From Isoetes taiwanensis (Eukaryota > Streptophyta > Lycopodiopsida > Isoetales > Isoetaceae), in NCBI GenBank assembly GCA_021234155.1, contig JAJEKV010000532.1, positions 1 to 64,000 of the forward strand: a stretch of DNA of 64,000 nucleotides, written 5' to 3'. A program made the position numbers and the translations under genes. A model generated the notes under the pieces. The model saw only the letters and a program-made list of their open reading frames with translations, ran no database searches and was not told where the DNA came from. This document shows positions 23,546-33,559 of the stretch, piece after piece (positions within the stretch are counted from its first letter, which is position 1; every line of letters begins with the position of its first letter).

Positions 23546-23724
23546 TTTATATGCCCTTTGTTCTTTTACAATCCTTGGCACTTTGGGCATACTATGGTCT
23601 TTCCTTTGGTCCCGCATTAAGTGTCTATTGAAATATAACATTTGGTTTTAGTTCTAGATTGAATGCATATGGTAGAATGGATTCACTATTTTTTTGATAT
23701 AGCCAGAGCAATAATTGGCTCCTC

Positions 23725-24185
23725 CTCGCACCATATTTGAATGGCGGTCCCTCAACCCCTCTTATGTATCATATTCAATAGCGGTGATCTCGCAAGATAC
23801 ATGCCGCATTGCTTTGTATGACCATATGGAAGCGTTAGGGCAAAAACACAAGGCGATCGTGGCAACAAGATGAAGTCTCCAAAGAACTAGCACCAAACAT
23901 CAAGGCATGCATACCCATATTAGAAGCCTTCTCCTTGATTTGTATGATATTTGATTACGCAAGGAGACGGCCTTTTTGGATTGGGGCAAACATAGTTAAT
24001 GTCATCTTTGAGCGACGGTGACCCCTTCCTTTCTATGTATCATATTCAATTAAGCTGCCTTCTTTGCAATAATGATATTTTGCAAAAGATAGCTTTCTTT
24101 GGAATGAGGCATACATTATTGAGCTTATCTTTGAATGACAAATCCCTCAACCCCCTTTATGTATCATACTCAACAATGGTGCCCA
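23725..24185. repeat. Three degenerate repeat units around TATGTATCATA
   Basis: The words CCCCT..TATGTATCATATTCAA recur at about 23,757, 24,030 and 24,156, each preceded by a TTTGAATGRC/TTTGAGCGAC-like word. The last two units are about 125 bp apart and include related flanks. Confidence 0.5.
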
Positions 24186-24394
24186 ACTTTAACTTATGCA
24201 GTTTCACGTTATATGAAATAATATTATCACAACTAATATATAGGTGTCAATTATTGGCACCTTTTCTACTCTTTTTGCATGCTTATATAGCTATTTTTGC
24301 ATTATTGTATTGCAACCCTTTGGATGGTGGAATATTTTAGAAGATGCTTCCTATCAAGGGCCAATAAATGTTTTTGAACGTAAACACTTGAACG

Positions 24395-24590
24395 ACAATT
24401 GCAATTAGAGATTAAACCTTTACAATCCAAGAACTTCATGCTGAAAAAACTAGGTCTTCTAAAAAAACTAGATGGTGGATACCTTTGGCAGAATGATAAA
24501 CACTTGCACGGGTCAATGGTGCAAAACAAACAACTGACATTACAGATTAAACCTTTACAATCCTATAACTTCATACATTAAATACTAGGG
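24395..24590. repeat. Direct repeat of about 140-bp spacing
   Basis: The phrase AGATTAAACCTTTACAATCC with following AACTTCAT occurs at about 24,409 and again at about 24,542. Between them is a short AAACTAG repeat. No gene is seen. Confidence 0.5.
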
Positions 24591-24869
24591 GTCTGGAAAA
24601 ACCAGGTCATGGCTATCCTAACAGAAAATCAATGCCCTCAATAGATTTGAGTAGTGAAAAAGTGCCACTCGCATAGAATATGAATAAAAATAGCAAAATG
24701 AGAGGGTGCGTAAAAAGCTTGCGATTGAAAACCTTGGAAGTTAAAATTTTGGTGAAATCAAGATAATGCAACCTCATTTACATCTCTCACTTCACTTGCA
24801 TCTCTACCATTTCATTTCATAGAAATTGTTGCCAACACCATCAATCCCCAACAACCCCTACAAAACATT

Positions 24870-24896
24870 ACTAAAACAACGCCGCACCATAACTAG
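24870..24896 (+). mobile_element. Helitron 3' terminus (isolated)
   Basis: CGCACCATAACTAGT matches the family terminus GGCACCATTACTAGT (46204-46219), with CTAG at 24893-24896 followed by T. The hairpin is decayed on its left side. The matching 5' end is uncertain (TC at about 21,246 is one candidate), so the element's extent is unknown. Confidence 0.4.
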
Positions 24897-25119
24897 TTTT
24901 TAAATATTTAGGCTTCTAGTTCCAAGGAAAGAGAAAATATTTGGCCTCAAATTAAGGCTTGGCTGCATAATCAAAGCCCTATAACATGGGAGCCAAAGCC
25001 CTATGACATGGATAATGGGTGGGGACTTCAAAAATACTCATAATTGGGATTTAGAGATTGGAAAAAATTTGAATATAATTAGTACTGAGAAATTCAATTG
25101 GAATAATCTTAGTGGTTAA

Positions 25120-25800
25120 TATGGGTGATGCTCGGCTCCGCGACCTAGCTTACGATGTGGCAATGGGGCCTCAAGATCGGCTCAGGGTTTTGTTGGAGGG
25201 GTAAGAGAGATTGGTTCGCCAGATGGAACGCGGCAGAGCACAGATGCGTGCAGTGGACACAGAGGGCGATCATGACACCGCGGGAGTACGGATTTTTGCT
25301 TCCTTGGCAAGCCTCGGGACCCCGCTGCTCTAGAGCAGATCAAAACGCCCATTACAAGGAGCACATCAACCCCGTGTGGGGGCCCAATAGCTCTACTGCG
25401 TTCCCATTTGCCCCCTGAAAAAATTACACTCATTGCCTCCATTCTTACGACCGACCATCTCCGCATCGAGGGCGGGCGGGTGGATTGGGAGAGGCTCTGT
25501 CGATGTTGTCAAACGGGTGCCATTGAGGATGAGTCTCACACTTTCCAGAGTTGCCCAAAGATTCGGTCGGATCCGGGCGGATACCCTTAGTACGGCCCGG
25601 ACTTGCCTCACATTTGCCGATGAACACACCGCCGATCGCGTGCTCGGGGTCGTGCTTCAGAGGTATCGGATCTGCGAGCCCACATTTGCCCCCCACGGTT
25701 GCTGTTGTCGATCGGGCACTATGGGTACCGTGACATTAGTGTATATATTTGTGTGTTTTTGCATTTTTAGATATTGGAACGGTTTGTCACAGTAGATTGA
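25120..25800 (+). pseudogene. GC-rich LINE RT C-terminal fragment
   Basis: The frame at 25408-25590 reads ITLIASILTTDHLRIEGG, then ERLCRCCQTGAIEDESHTFQ and SCP. This is the C-x2-C...H-x4-C finger that closes ORF2 in a LINE family with relatives across eukaryotes. After a frameshift the tail VLGVVLQRYRICEP (about 25,640-25,680) fits as well. The segment is much more GC-rich than either LINE nearby, so it belongs to a different family. No upstream RT core remains. Confidence 0.55.
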
Positions 25801-25919
25801 TTGCCACGGTTTTTCGAAAACGCTTGGCGGGGTTTTTAATCCGGTAGTAATCGGGCAAACACTTTTGTTTTGTATTGGGTCCCATAAAAATACCTTCCTT
25901 CCTTAACTCTCATTTATTC

Positions 25920-27225
25920 ACTCACATTTCCTCTTCAATTGCTAAGTTTACTTGGCCAAACAAACAGGATGGTAACTCAAGGGTTTTTCGTGCTTCAGTT
26001 AGATTTTGTATTAATAACTCTGATAATTCCTTCTGGAATAATGGCATTGTTATCAGTAACGAGAGTACTTCCATATTTGATCACCAATCTCAGTTCCTTG
26101 AAATCAAGCGTGTGCTTACCATTAAAAGACAGGGAATACTCTATTTAAATTAAATTGTGCCCTTCTTAACAATGAGAATTTCTGTGCAGAATTTAAGCAA
26201 TTCTATGCTAGCCTCCCAAGAGTGCACAATGTGAATTCCATGAGAGACTTCTACTCCATCCTCCAAATCTTGGATTAAACAGTGGTTCAAAGAATATTAT
26301 GATCATAGAAAAGCTAAAATAAATAAATATTTAGTGGAAATAAAAGTTGTGAGACTCAAATTGCTGAATGATCCCTTGAATCTTGATCTTCATCTGCAAG
26401 AGGAAAATGTGGAGCATGTTATCAAAATCATGGAAGAATATAAGGCTAAAGGTGTTGCTATTAGGAGTAAAATCAAATGCCATTCCTATATGGATAGAAA
26501 TAACTCAAAATGTTTCTTTATAATAGCTAAAAATAGAGTGCTCAAAAACCAAATTTATGTTGTCAAGGATGACCATAATATTAATGTTACTGATCCAAAG
26601 GATATTGCTGACTTCTTCTTTCTAAACTACTCGAACATCTTCTCTGCTCACAATAATACTTCCTGGTAGAACACTCAAGCTAATGAGTACTTACAACTTC
26701 TGGACTCTTTGCCTGCTAATACAATTGATCCTTTCTCAAATAATATTGTGGACTTGCCATCTAAAAACGAGATTAGATCTATTGTCCAATGTTTAGCCAA
26801 AGGTACAAGCCCTGAACCTGATGGTCTTCCCTCAGAGTTTTACATTACTTCCCTCAAGAAAATTAGTTTTCCTTCTAAATTGATTGAGTTAACCTTGAGA
26901 CTTAATTGTTGAGCTCAATCCACTATTCTTATTAGTGTCTCAATTGGTAAATTTTTTTCTTCAATATACTGATGATTCTTTTAGTTTCCTGAAAAATGAT
27001 ATCAATAACATTGAGTTCTTTCTAACGCTAATTAATGGCTTTACCTGAAAAAATGTGTCATTATTGGGGATACTAATCATCCTGACATTCTTGGAATTAA
27101 ATGCAATGCTGCCAATCAAGACTCTATCCTTTTGGGCATGCCTTTGGCCTTGGATGTTAGCATCAAAAATCTTCAATCTCCTATTGTTGCCAGAATCAGA
27201 AAAAAAATGAATAATTATGGAAGTT
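25920..27225 (+). pseudogene. LINE-B ORF2, part 1 (linker and RT fragments)
   Basis: The frame at 26334-26669 holds the linker (KIKCHSYMDRNNSKCFFIIA) that precedes RT in plant LINEs. The frame at 26709-26912 holds the RT start with PEPDGLPSEFYI. A deletion then removes most of the palm, and the reading resumes with a thumb-like DSILLGMPLALDVS at about 27,120-27,160. Several stops and shifts intervene. Confidence 0.7.
27213..27225. repeat. Target-site duplication, left copy (13 bp)
   Basis: AATTATGGAAGTT here matches 28414-28426 exactly. Together they bracket the antisense LINE. A 13-bp duplication is typical of target-primed reverse transcription. Confidence 0.85.
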
Positions 27226-28413
27226 TTTTTTTTTTGTGAAGAACGACAAACTTTATTGAAACACCAAGCCAAAAGCCAGATATAAATGCAGAGGCGGGAA
27301 TAAAGTTTCAGAGGATAATCATGATCCACTGAATAGAACCACCAGCCTATGCATAAGACAACACACTCAAATAGGACTCAAATATCAACTGTCGCTTGGC
27401 AGGAGCAAGCGAAGAAGAATGGTAGGCCTTAGCGATTCTAGTTTGTGCGTCCTGGAGGACTACTGCAGGGGGAATATCCAAAACCTAAAAGATACACAAT
27501 CTTCTGCGCTTCCAGATGGACCACAGCAACAAGCCAAATGAAATGCTTGACTTAGGATAAACCTTATTCCAAGTATCCGGATAAATAGCCGGAAGCACTT
27601 TGGCGACTTGTCAATATCACATGAAAAGAGAGAGCAGCCAAGACCAAACTTGGTGGAGATGATCACTAAAAAAAGAAACAATGCTCAATGGTCTCATCCC
27701 TTTGCTTGCACAAGGATGAGGGCAAAGCATTATCACTTTCGAGGATCAAATCTTGGTGGACAAGCACATTCACCCGAGGGCATCTGTGAAGAAGTCGCCA
27801 CCAAAGCACAACCACCTTAGGATGGAGTAGTTTATCCTAAGCCCAAGTCCGCATCGTCTCCAACTAGGAGGTGTCCATGAAGGGACCACTTAATGGATTT
27901 AGGAAGGATATCACCATTGACAAGCAGCTCCTATACATACAGTTCACAAGCCTATGCTCGTGAACACTTTGGTGGAAAACCCCATGCACCCTTCGATAGC
28001 CTCTGGAGCAGCCAATGGCAGAGTACTAGCAACCTTTTGCCAAATAAGTCTATCCCACCGAGACAATAAGAATTTTGTTTGAAAGAGTTGCCAAGTCGCT
28101 AACTGGCCAGAATCATACCAAGCTGCAACAGTTAAGATCCCTGCTAACCTCCAGCGTCGTTGAGTTAATGGATGACCTGAGGCACAAAGTGGGAGATTAT
28201 TTTCCACAGGTATCCACCAGCAAGGGGCACTCAACTGATGACATGCAACAAGATCAATATGAAATAAGGTCCGTACTGTCTCCCAAGACTCCAGCAAGCC
28301 TTTCAAAAAAGGGGAGTGATTAGGAAAAGGGCATAGCTGATAAAAGAGACTCCAAGGAAGAAGAGGTTTTAACGAAGCTTTCCCAAAAGGAACACAATGG
28401 CCGAGTGACTGCT
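27226..28413 (-). mobile_element. 5'-truncated antisense LINE inserted into LINE-B
   Basis: An 1188-bp insert is bounded by a perfect 13-bp duplication. It begins on the plus strand with a T run (27,224-27,235), the complement of a poly(A) tail, so the element lies on the minus strand. Minus-strand frames give the C-terminal part of LINE ORF2. It has no EN or RT core, as expected of 5' truncation during insertion. Confidence 0.85.
27300..28400 (-). pseudogene. ORF2 C-terminal remnant of the inserted LINE
   Basis: The minus-strand frame 27944-28306 reads LATWQLFQTKFLLSRWDRLI and then WQKVASTLPL, the usual region before zf-RVT. The frame at 27460-27681 (FHLACCCGPSGSAEDC) and the tail IYIWLLAWCFNKVCRSS complete the 3' end just before the poly(A). 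Several stops separate the parts. The copy was probably noncoding from insertion or has decayed since. Confidence 0.6.
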
Positions 28414-28426
28414 AATTATGGAAGTT
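28414..28426. repeat. Target-site duplication, right copy (13 bp)
   Basis: An exact copy of 27213-27225. The outer LINE's reading frame continues immediately after it. Confidence 0.85.
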
Positions 28427-29040
28427 GTCTATCTCTTGCTGGGAGATCCACTGCATGCTCTATCTCATATATTTATTTTTCCTCAGCCTTACTCGCTCCT
28501 AAATGTATTTATCAGCAGCTTGAAAGGATTATAAGAAACTTTATCTGGGGCAAGCATCACATGGTAAACTAGAAATTTCTTTTACTCAAAAGAAAGCATA
28601 TGGTGGTCTTGGGTGCAAAACTTTACTTCTGCAAAGCTATGCATTGACAGGCAAATATGTGTGGAAGACTCTGTCTAACAGAAATAATCTTGCTATCAAT
28701 TTTATTCACCACTGGCTAAACAAGAGTATCCTTGAGGGTCATCCATCCATTGACCACTCCCTGCCATCTTCTGTCTTTAGTGATATTAAGCCATCTGCAA
28801 ATACTCCCCCTTTGATGAGGAATTTGATGTATGCCTTGAATAAAGCATCTAAAGCATTCAAGCATAGTAACATTATTATGCCTCATCATGGTATGAATAT
28901 CTTTGGAATCCATCATTGGCGAGCAGAAATGGCATCTTGTTAGCTTTCTGAGCTGCATTTGGGGATGGATGTTATTCTTAGAAGAATAGATGAGGTCACA
29001 AGGACACCCCATATTTTCATCGTTTTTCCAAGAAGTGCAA
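28427..29040 (+). pseudogene. LINE-B ORF2, part 2
   Basis: The frame resumes with SCLSLAGRSTACS, a conserved post-RT word of plant LINEs, followed by QLERIIRNFIWGKHH at about 28,515-28,562. The open frame 28644-28943 holds GKYVWKTLSNRNNLAINFIH. The zf-RVT finger is not found, so the 3' end is probably missing. Confidence 0.65.
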
Positions 29041-29073
29041 TGAGTTTAATTGACATTAAAATGCTAACATGCT

Positions 29074-29307
29074 TTGATTCCATTTTGCAACTTAGTGGAA
29101 AGTGAAATTGCTGAATCAAAGAGACTACAGTATATTAGATCTGTTTCAACTGGCAAACTTCTAACCCTGTATAGAGCAATTTACCTCTTATTTTCTAAGG
29201 CAGCAAGAGAACCGTATTGGTTGCTGCATAGAATAGGGATAATTGATGAAACACAACTTGATGCAGTTAAAAAATCAAAAAATGGGCGATTTAAAATCCC
29301 TATTTAG
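29074..29307 (+). CDS. Short ORF, unknown
   Basis: An open frame of 77 codons includes SEIAESKRLQYIRSVSTGKL and LLHRIGIIDETQLDAVKKSK. The composition is that of an ordinary soluble, helical protein and the frame is unbroken, so it may be an exon. I recognise no family. It lies just after the decayed LINE. Confidence 0.3.
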   Translation: MIPFCNLVESEIAESKRLQYIRSVSTGKLLTLYRAIYLLFSKAAREPYWLLHRIGIIDETQLDAVKKSKNGRFKIPI

Positions 29308-29309
29308 CT

Positions 29310-30270
29310 GCAATGTTCTACATGCCCAACAACAATGTTCTACAGTGCCCAACGTTGCATATTCATTATGATGATCAATTTGGTATCTGTGTAATCTATG
29401 ATATCTGACTTCTTCTGACCTTCACACTTGAAATCTGGAGGAAACAATTCTAGTATGCCATTATCCTAGTATACCATTATGGCCTTTCTTTTAGCTTTTC
29501 GAATGAGTTGCATTTAAAGTCATGTCTTATTTTCTTACTTTTACAACAGTAATTGCCTGCTCCGAGTTTATTTGAAGTCTCGTTCCAGAAAAAATTTCTT
29601 TGCCCATGCAAAATCTCTTGTGATCAATCATAATAAACCTTGTAGCATGTCTCCAGTACTTGAAATTTTGAACATAAGGGAAAAGTACTTGAAATTTTGA
29701 ACATGGAGACCAACAATGTGAAATGGAAAGCTCAACCAGAAGGTCTTCTCCAAATAGATTCAAATCTCTGGCCAGAAGTCATGGTGGTGACCTACCTTCC
29801 CTATGCAAGAGAAAGGAAAAAGACACCTTGCACCATTCAAACTTCAAAGGCATGCCTGAAAATTCAAAGGAAATACAAATAAGAAGAAGAAGAATAATAC
29901 CTTGTGGGTTCAATTGAAGAAAAATACCTTGGAGACGACGGCTAAAGAACCAGAATAATCCAGAAGTGCATGTTGCCATAACATTGTTTACCATTGCTTG
30001 TGGGAAGGCAGCCTATAACCACGCTAAACGTGATGAACCATAAATGAGTTTGTGATTCCGTCTTCTGCAAATGAGGTGAAACTCATGATAACCCTGAGTT
30101 TAGAGGAGCCAATGTTCTCAAGCAGATACCTTGCAATGGTGTTAAGGATCGACAGCAATTCTAACAGTGGCAGCTGCGGATCTGGTTTATACTGTAACCT
30201 TAGAAAGCGAAGAAGCTTGAATTACAGGCTTGCCATTGATTAGATCATATATTTCATAATGCGCCAGGAC
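29310..30270. other. No recognisable gene
   Basis: AT-rich DNA with only short frames. A CACGCTAAACGTG dyad-like motif occurs at about 30,018, similar to those of the 12-21 kb block. This is the 5' flank of the chromovirus. Confidence 0.4.
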
Positions 30271-30271
30271 T

Positions 30272-30338
30272 GTGACGACCATATGGATATTCGTATCATA
30301 CGAACATTATACTCATATGTACAAAAGATGGTCGTCAC
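30272..30338. repeat. Stem-loop at the LTR start
   Basis: GTGACGACCAT (30272-30282) pairs perfectly with ATGGTCGTCAC (30328-30338). The same pair exists in the 3' LTR at about 35,260-35,326. The loop holds further short ATAC/GTAT inversions. It may be structural in the RNA or DNA of the element. Confidence 0.6.
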
Positions 30339-30361
30339 ACGGATGCAAAAGGTAGTTGCAC

Positions 30362-30430
30362 AAGACAAGGTTTGAACTCGTAACCTTCCAGTTGCGAGTC
30401 ACACACCCTTGACAAATGCGCTACCAATAT
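30362..30430 (-). repeat. Antisense tRNA-like segment inside the LTR
   Basis: On the minus strand TTGGTAGCGCATTTG resembles a tRNA D-arm/A box. GGTTACGAGTTCAAACC, about 30 bases further on, resembles a T-arm/B box. The 3' LTR keeps the first part but lacks about 25 bases covering the second. It may be a SINE or tRNA fossil carried in the LTR. Confidence 0.4.
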
Positions 30431-30490
30431 TTGTTGAAGATATTTCTTCATGTCTTTCTCATATGTGGGCCTATCTTCCAGGAGGCTCTA

Positions 30491-30503
30491 GAATATTCTA
30501 GAA
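30491..30503. promoter_or_regulatory. Heat-shock-element-like motif in 5' LTR
   Basis: GAATATTCTAGAA gives three inverted GAA/TTC units with correct 5-bp phasing (GAAnnTTCnnGAA). The 3' LTR copy at 35,448-35,463 has a fourth unit. It lies about 80 bp upstream of the LTR TATA box. Heat-responsive LTRs with such elements are known in plants, for example ONSEN. Activity here is inferred. Confidence 0.5.
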
Positions 30504-30572
30504 CCTAAATGCATACGTGACACTTGGCGCGATCTCATCCATTGGAGTGGCGCGATCCTGACTGTTGGCCTA

Positions 30573-30582
30573 GATATATAAG
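30573..30582 (+). promoter_or_regulatory. LTR TATA box
   Basis: GATATATAAG lies in the 5' LTR and is repeated in the 3' LTR at about 35,533-35,542. Position and sequence fit the U3 promoter of the retrotransposon, with transcription starting about 30 bp downstream. Confidence 0.55.
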
Positions 30583-30763
30583 AAGGCACCTCCTTCTTGT
30601 CGAACCATTCCGATCTTGGCATATTTCTTCTGTATTTCTTGCGTATTCTCCATGTATTCTCCTTGTTTTCGCGTAGGCTCATGACAGTTTGAACCGAAAT
30701 CCCTTACCGGTTCTTGCCTGCTCTGATCCTAAGCATTTTTTTGTTCATATTTGGTGATTATAC

Positions 30764-31960
30764 ATCTATGGAGGAGGTTTCGACTTTATTACAGCAGGTC
30801 CAGTAGCTTGTTCAAGTATGTCAGCAGTTGCAATTGGACAATAAAGAGCTTAAGGAACATGTTGCTTCCATGAATGGCTTCTAGCTCGGGATTGAGGCTA
30901 TCGAGGCTAAGGATCAGCCTGAGAGAAGTTTGGCGGCTTTTCGGTCCAAGCTCCCCGGTATTTTGAATCGGTCGGGCTTGTGATTGAGCTCCATCCTCAT
31001 AGATATCCCGGCCCGGGGAACAAGTTGTTTTTTCTTCATATTTGGCTCTAATTTTGCTCATTTATTGGAAAGGTGAGGTTGCAAGATTTTGTTGCTTATA
31101 GCAGAGTCGAGGCATGTTTGGAGACATGTCGTCAATTTGCAATTGGACAATACTTTGCAATTAAGGAAGGCTCTCGGTTGCTTAAATATACATGATTTCG
31201 TCAAATTGTAGCGGGATGCACAGGATTGAGGATTATTTGAGGGGATAAGATCAGGAGGATGTGAAAGATATCTTTTTGTCTTTTGAGGACCCTCGGACTT
31301 TGGAAGAAGCCATCGTTTGCGATTCGATGTGATAATGGCACTTTGAATGGAGGCAAGAGAGGCGTGTCATCTTCCATATCATATCCCACGCCCAGGGAAC
31401 ACGCCTTTCCCGGTCTCATCTGAGAATCTAGCAGGTCGGACTGGCCTATCAGAATCTAAGTTGGTTTGCTCATTTATTGGAGAAAGGTGCCGGGAGAAGT
31501 TGCTAAGATTTTGTTGCTGGAGAGGACTGGCCATATTGCTCGTGGATGCTTTGGAGACGTCGGCTAAAACCGGGGGGCCAGTCCCGAGTAGTAGGAGTCT
31601 CGTCGGTGGCCAGACTCCTTTCACACTTCGACATGTTTATTCGGATAAGGACAAGGCATTCTTCATCCCTATATCATTGAAATAGGTTGGAAGGTTGGAA
31701 GCATTTCGCGCAAATTGTGGTGCAAATGCTTGCTTTATGGATGATGTTGCGTTATGGCCATAATCTCTAGAAGCAAGGTTGAGATTCAAATTTGGCCGGA
31801 AGGGAGATCTCCTCGGGTGCAATCACAAAATGTCTAGCGCCTCTTCAGGTTTTGTTCGAGGGAGTTTCTTGTAGTATTTCCTTCAATCTCATCGCTAATC
31901 CACATGCGGCAATAGTCTTGGGTCTGCCCTGGCTCGAGCTACATAACCCACAGATTGGTT
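30764..31960 (+). pseudogene. Chromovirus gag and protease remnant
   Basis: An ATG at 30,770 opens MEEVSTLLQQVQ followed by stop-interrupted gag-like sequence. A frameshifted CCHC zinc knuckle is recognisable at about 31,490-31,560. The end of the aspartic protease domain shows as IVLGLPWLELHNPQI at about 31,914-31,960. Gag would package RNA and the protease would process the polyprotein. Stops occur every few tens of codons, so nothing functional remains. Confidence 0.6.
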
Positions 31961-32479
31961 GACGTACTAGATCATTTCGATTTCGATTCTAGCTCTAGTT
32001 CCAGTTCATTTGCAGTTCAGGCCTCTACGCCAACATCGACTTCAATCCGTGCACTATCGTGGGACCCTGATTCCGTCCTTGATGTTCCTCTTTCTGCTCC
32101 ATGTACTGATTCGACTCTTGCCTCTGATCCAGTTCATGCCCCAGATGCTGACCATATTCTCGATGATGTTCCGGCTCGGCTCGATTTACGCTCTCGCTCC
32201 TACTCTTGCTCCGGTTCAGTTCTCGCTTCTTCTCTGGTCGAGTTCTTGTTCGGTCTACTCTCGGTTCATTTCCTATTGTCCCCCGCTCCACGCTCCTGCT
32301 CATGTTCCTATTCCCGGGTCATGTTCCTGCTCTTGCTTTTGTAGAGGCTTCTTCATGCCATCAGTTTCGTATCTCGAAGATTTCTCTTCGCAAGTTTGAT
32401 AAATCTAGAAAGCAAGATCCAAGTTCAGTGTTTGCAATCTAGGTTCACCCGTCGGCTAGCTCGGCACCAGCGAAGTCTG

Positions 32480-33540
32480 CTCCAATGCTCCCAGATAAAT
32501 ATGGTGACTTCTTTGATATTTTTGACAAAGTCAAGGCCAGCAAACTCCCAGAGCATTATCCATGTGATTGTCCTATTGATTTGCAGCCGAGGACAACACC
32601 GTCATATGGTCCGATATATGGTCTATCTCCCGCTGAATTGAAGGTTTTGGGGATTATATTGAAGAGAATCTAGGTCGGCTTCATTCAAAATTCTCAGCCC
32701 TTTGCTGGAGCGCCTATCTTCTTCACAAAAAGAAGGATGATTCTTGAGGGTCGTTGATTATCGCGCCTCAATAAAATAATAATGCCTTATCCGCTTTCTC
32801 CGATCGAGTTGTTGGGAAGGGATATTTTACGAAGATTGATCTTCGGGGTGCCTACAATCTTATTCGGATCTGGGAGGGATATGAGTGGAAAACAGCTTTT
32901 CGTACTCGGTATGGCCATTTTGAGTACATATAGTTATGCCGTTTGGACTTACCAATGCTCCGGCAGTATTCCAGCATATGGCCAATGATGTTTTTCGAGA
33001 GTTCTTAGACACATTTGTTATCATCTATTTGGATGATATTCTTATTTATTCTAAAACTCTCGAAGAACATGAGAGGCATGTTCGACAAGTCCTTCAAAAG
33101 CTTCGTGAGCATGGATTATATGCCAAACTTGAGAAGTGTCAGTTTGAGCAAGATAATATGGAGTTCCTTGGCTATCGCATCTCTCGATATGGAGTCTCTA
33201 TGGACCCCGAAGAGGTCAGCACTGTTCTAGAGTGGCAAACACCTTTATCCGTTCGAGATGTTCAGTGTTTTCTTGGGTTTGCCAATTTCTATCGGCGTTT
33301 CATTCGGGATTATTCGGAGATTGTCCTTCCTTTGAGGCTCACGATTAAGGACGTGCCATTTGAGTGGACTGTGGAAGCAGAATCTGCTTTCGTTACCTCA
33401 AAGCATGCTTTCACCACGGCGCCAGTTCTTGCTCATGCAGATCCTTTGAGCCCATATGTTGTCGAAGCAGATGCTTCTGATTACAGTCTACAGTCTATAT
33501 AGATCATTGAAATCTAGAATATTTTCAGTCTGCTCGAGTG
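32480..33540 (+). pseudogene. Chromovirus reverse transcriptase and truncated RNase H
   Basis: After a frameshifted N-terminal part (32,485-32,935), an open frame at 32936-33502 begins MPFGLTNAPAVFQHMANDVF. It carries the catalytic YLDDILIYS at about 33,026-33,052 and the connection domain (FLGFANFYRRFIRDYSE). RNase H starts with EADASDYSL and then breaks. The next recognisable word, NLEYFQSARVLNRRQARW, belongs near the end of that domain. About 65-70 codons including catalytic residues are therefore missing. Confidence 0.85.
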
Positions 33541-33559
33541 CTCAACCGTCGTCAGGCCC

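Larger units (their letters stand above)
25900..29040 (+). mobile_element. Second L1-type LINE, 5'-truncated, split by an antisense LINE
   Basis: The outer element covers 25,900-27,225 and resumes at 28,427-29,040. It contains the end of the endonuclease region, the linker, the start of RT (KGTSPEPDGLPSEFYI at about 26,800-26,845), the thumb and the post-RT region. The frame reads ...RKKMNNYG directly into SCLSLAGRSTACS across the insertion when the inserted DNA and one copy of the target duplication are ignored. This shows the two parts were once continuous. The RT catalytic box between about 26,900 and 26,960 is lost by deletion. Stops show the element is dead. Confidence 0.75.
30271..30686 (+). 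repeat. 5' LTR of the chromovirus
   Basis: Starts TGTGACGACC and ends near ATGACA (an end at 30,680 is also possible). It matches 35,259-35,573 and 46,234-46,305. Relative to the 3' LTR it lacks about 100 bp between CATTCC and GATCTTGG. Both break points read CCG, so a microhomology deletion is likely. It contains an 11-bp terminal inverted pair, an antisense tRNA-like segment, a heat-shock-element-like motif and a TATA box (30,573-30,582). Confidence 0.8.

Noticed and set aside
23128-23620. Membrane protein from hydrophobic frames
   Set aside because: The frames lie in a 148-bp tandem duplication and reflect T-rich composition. No conserved motif is present.
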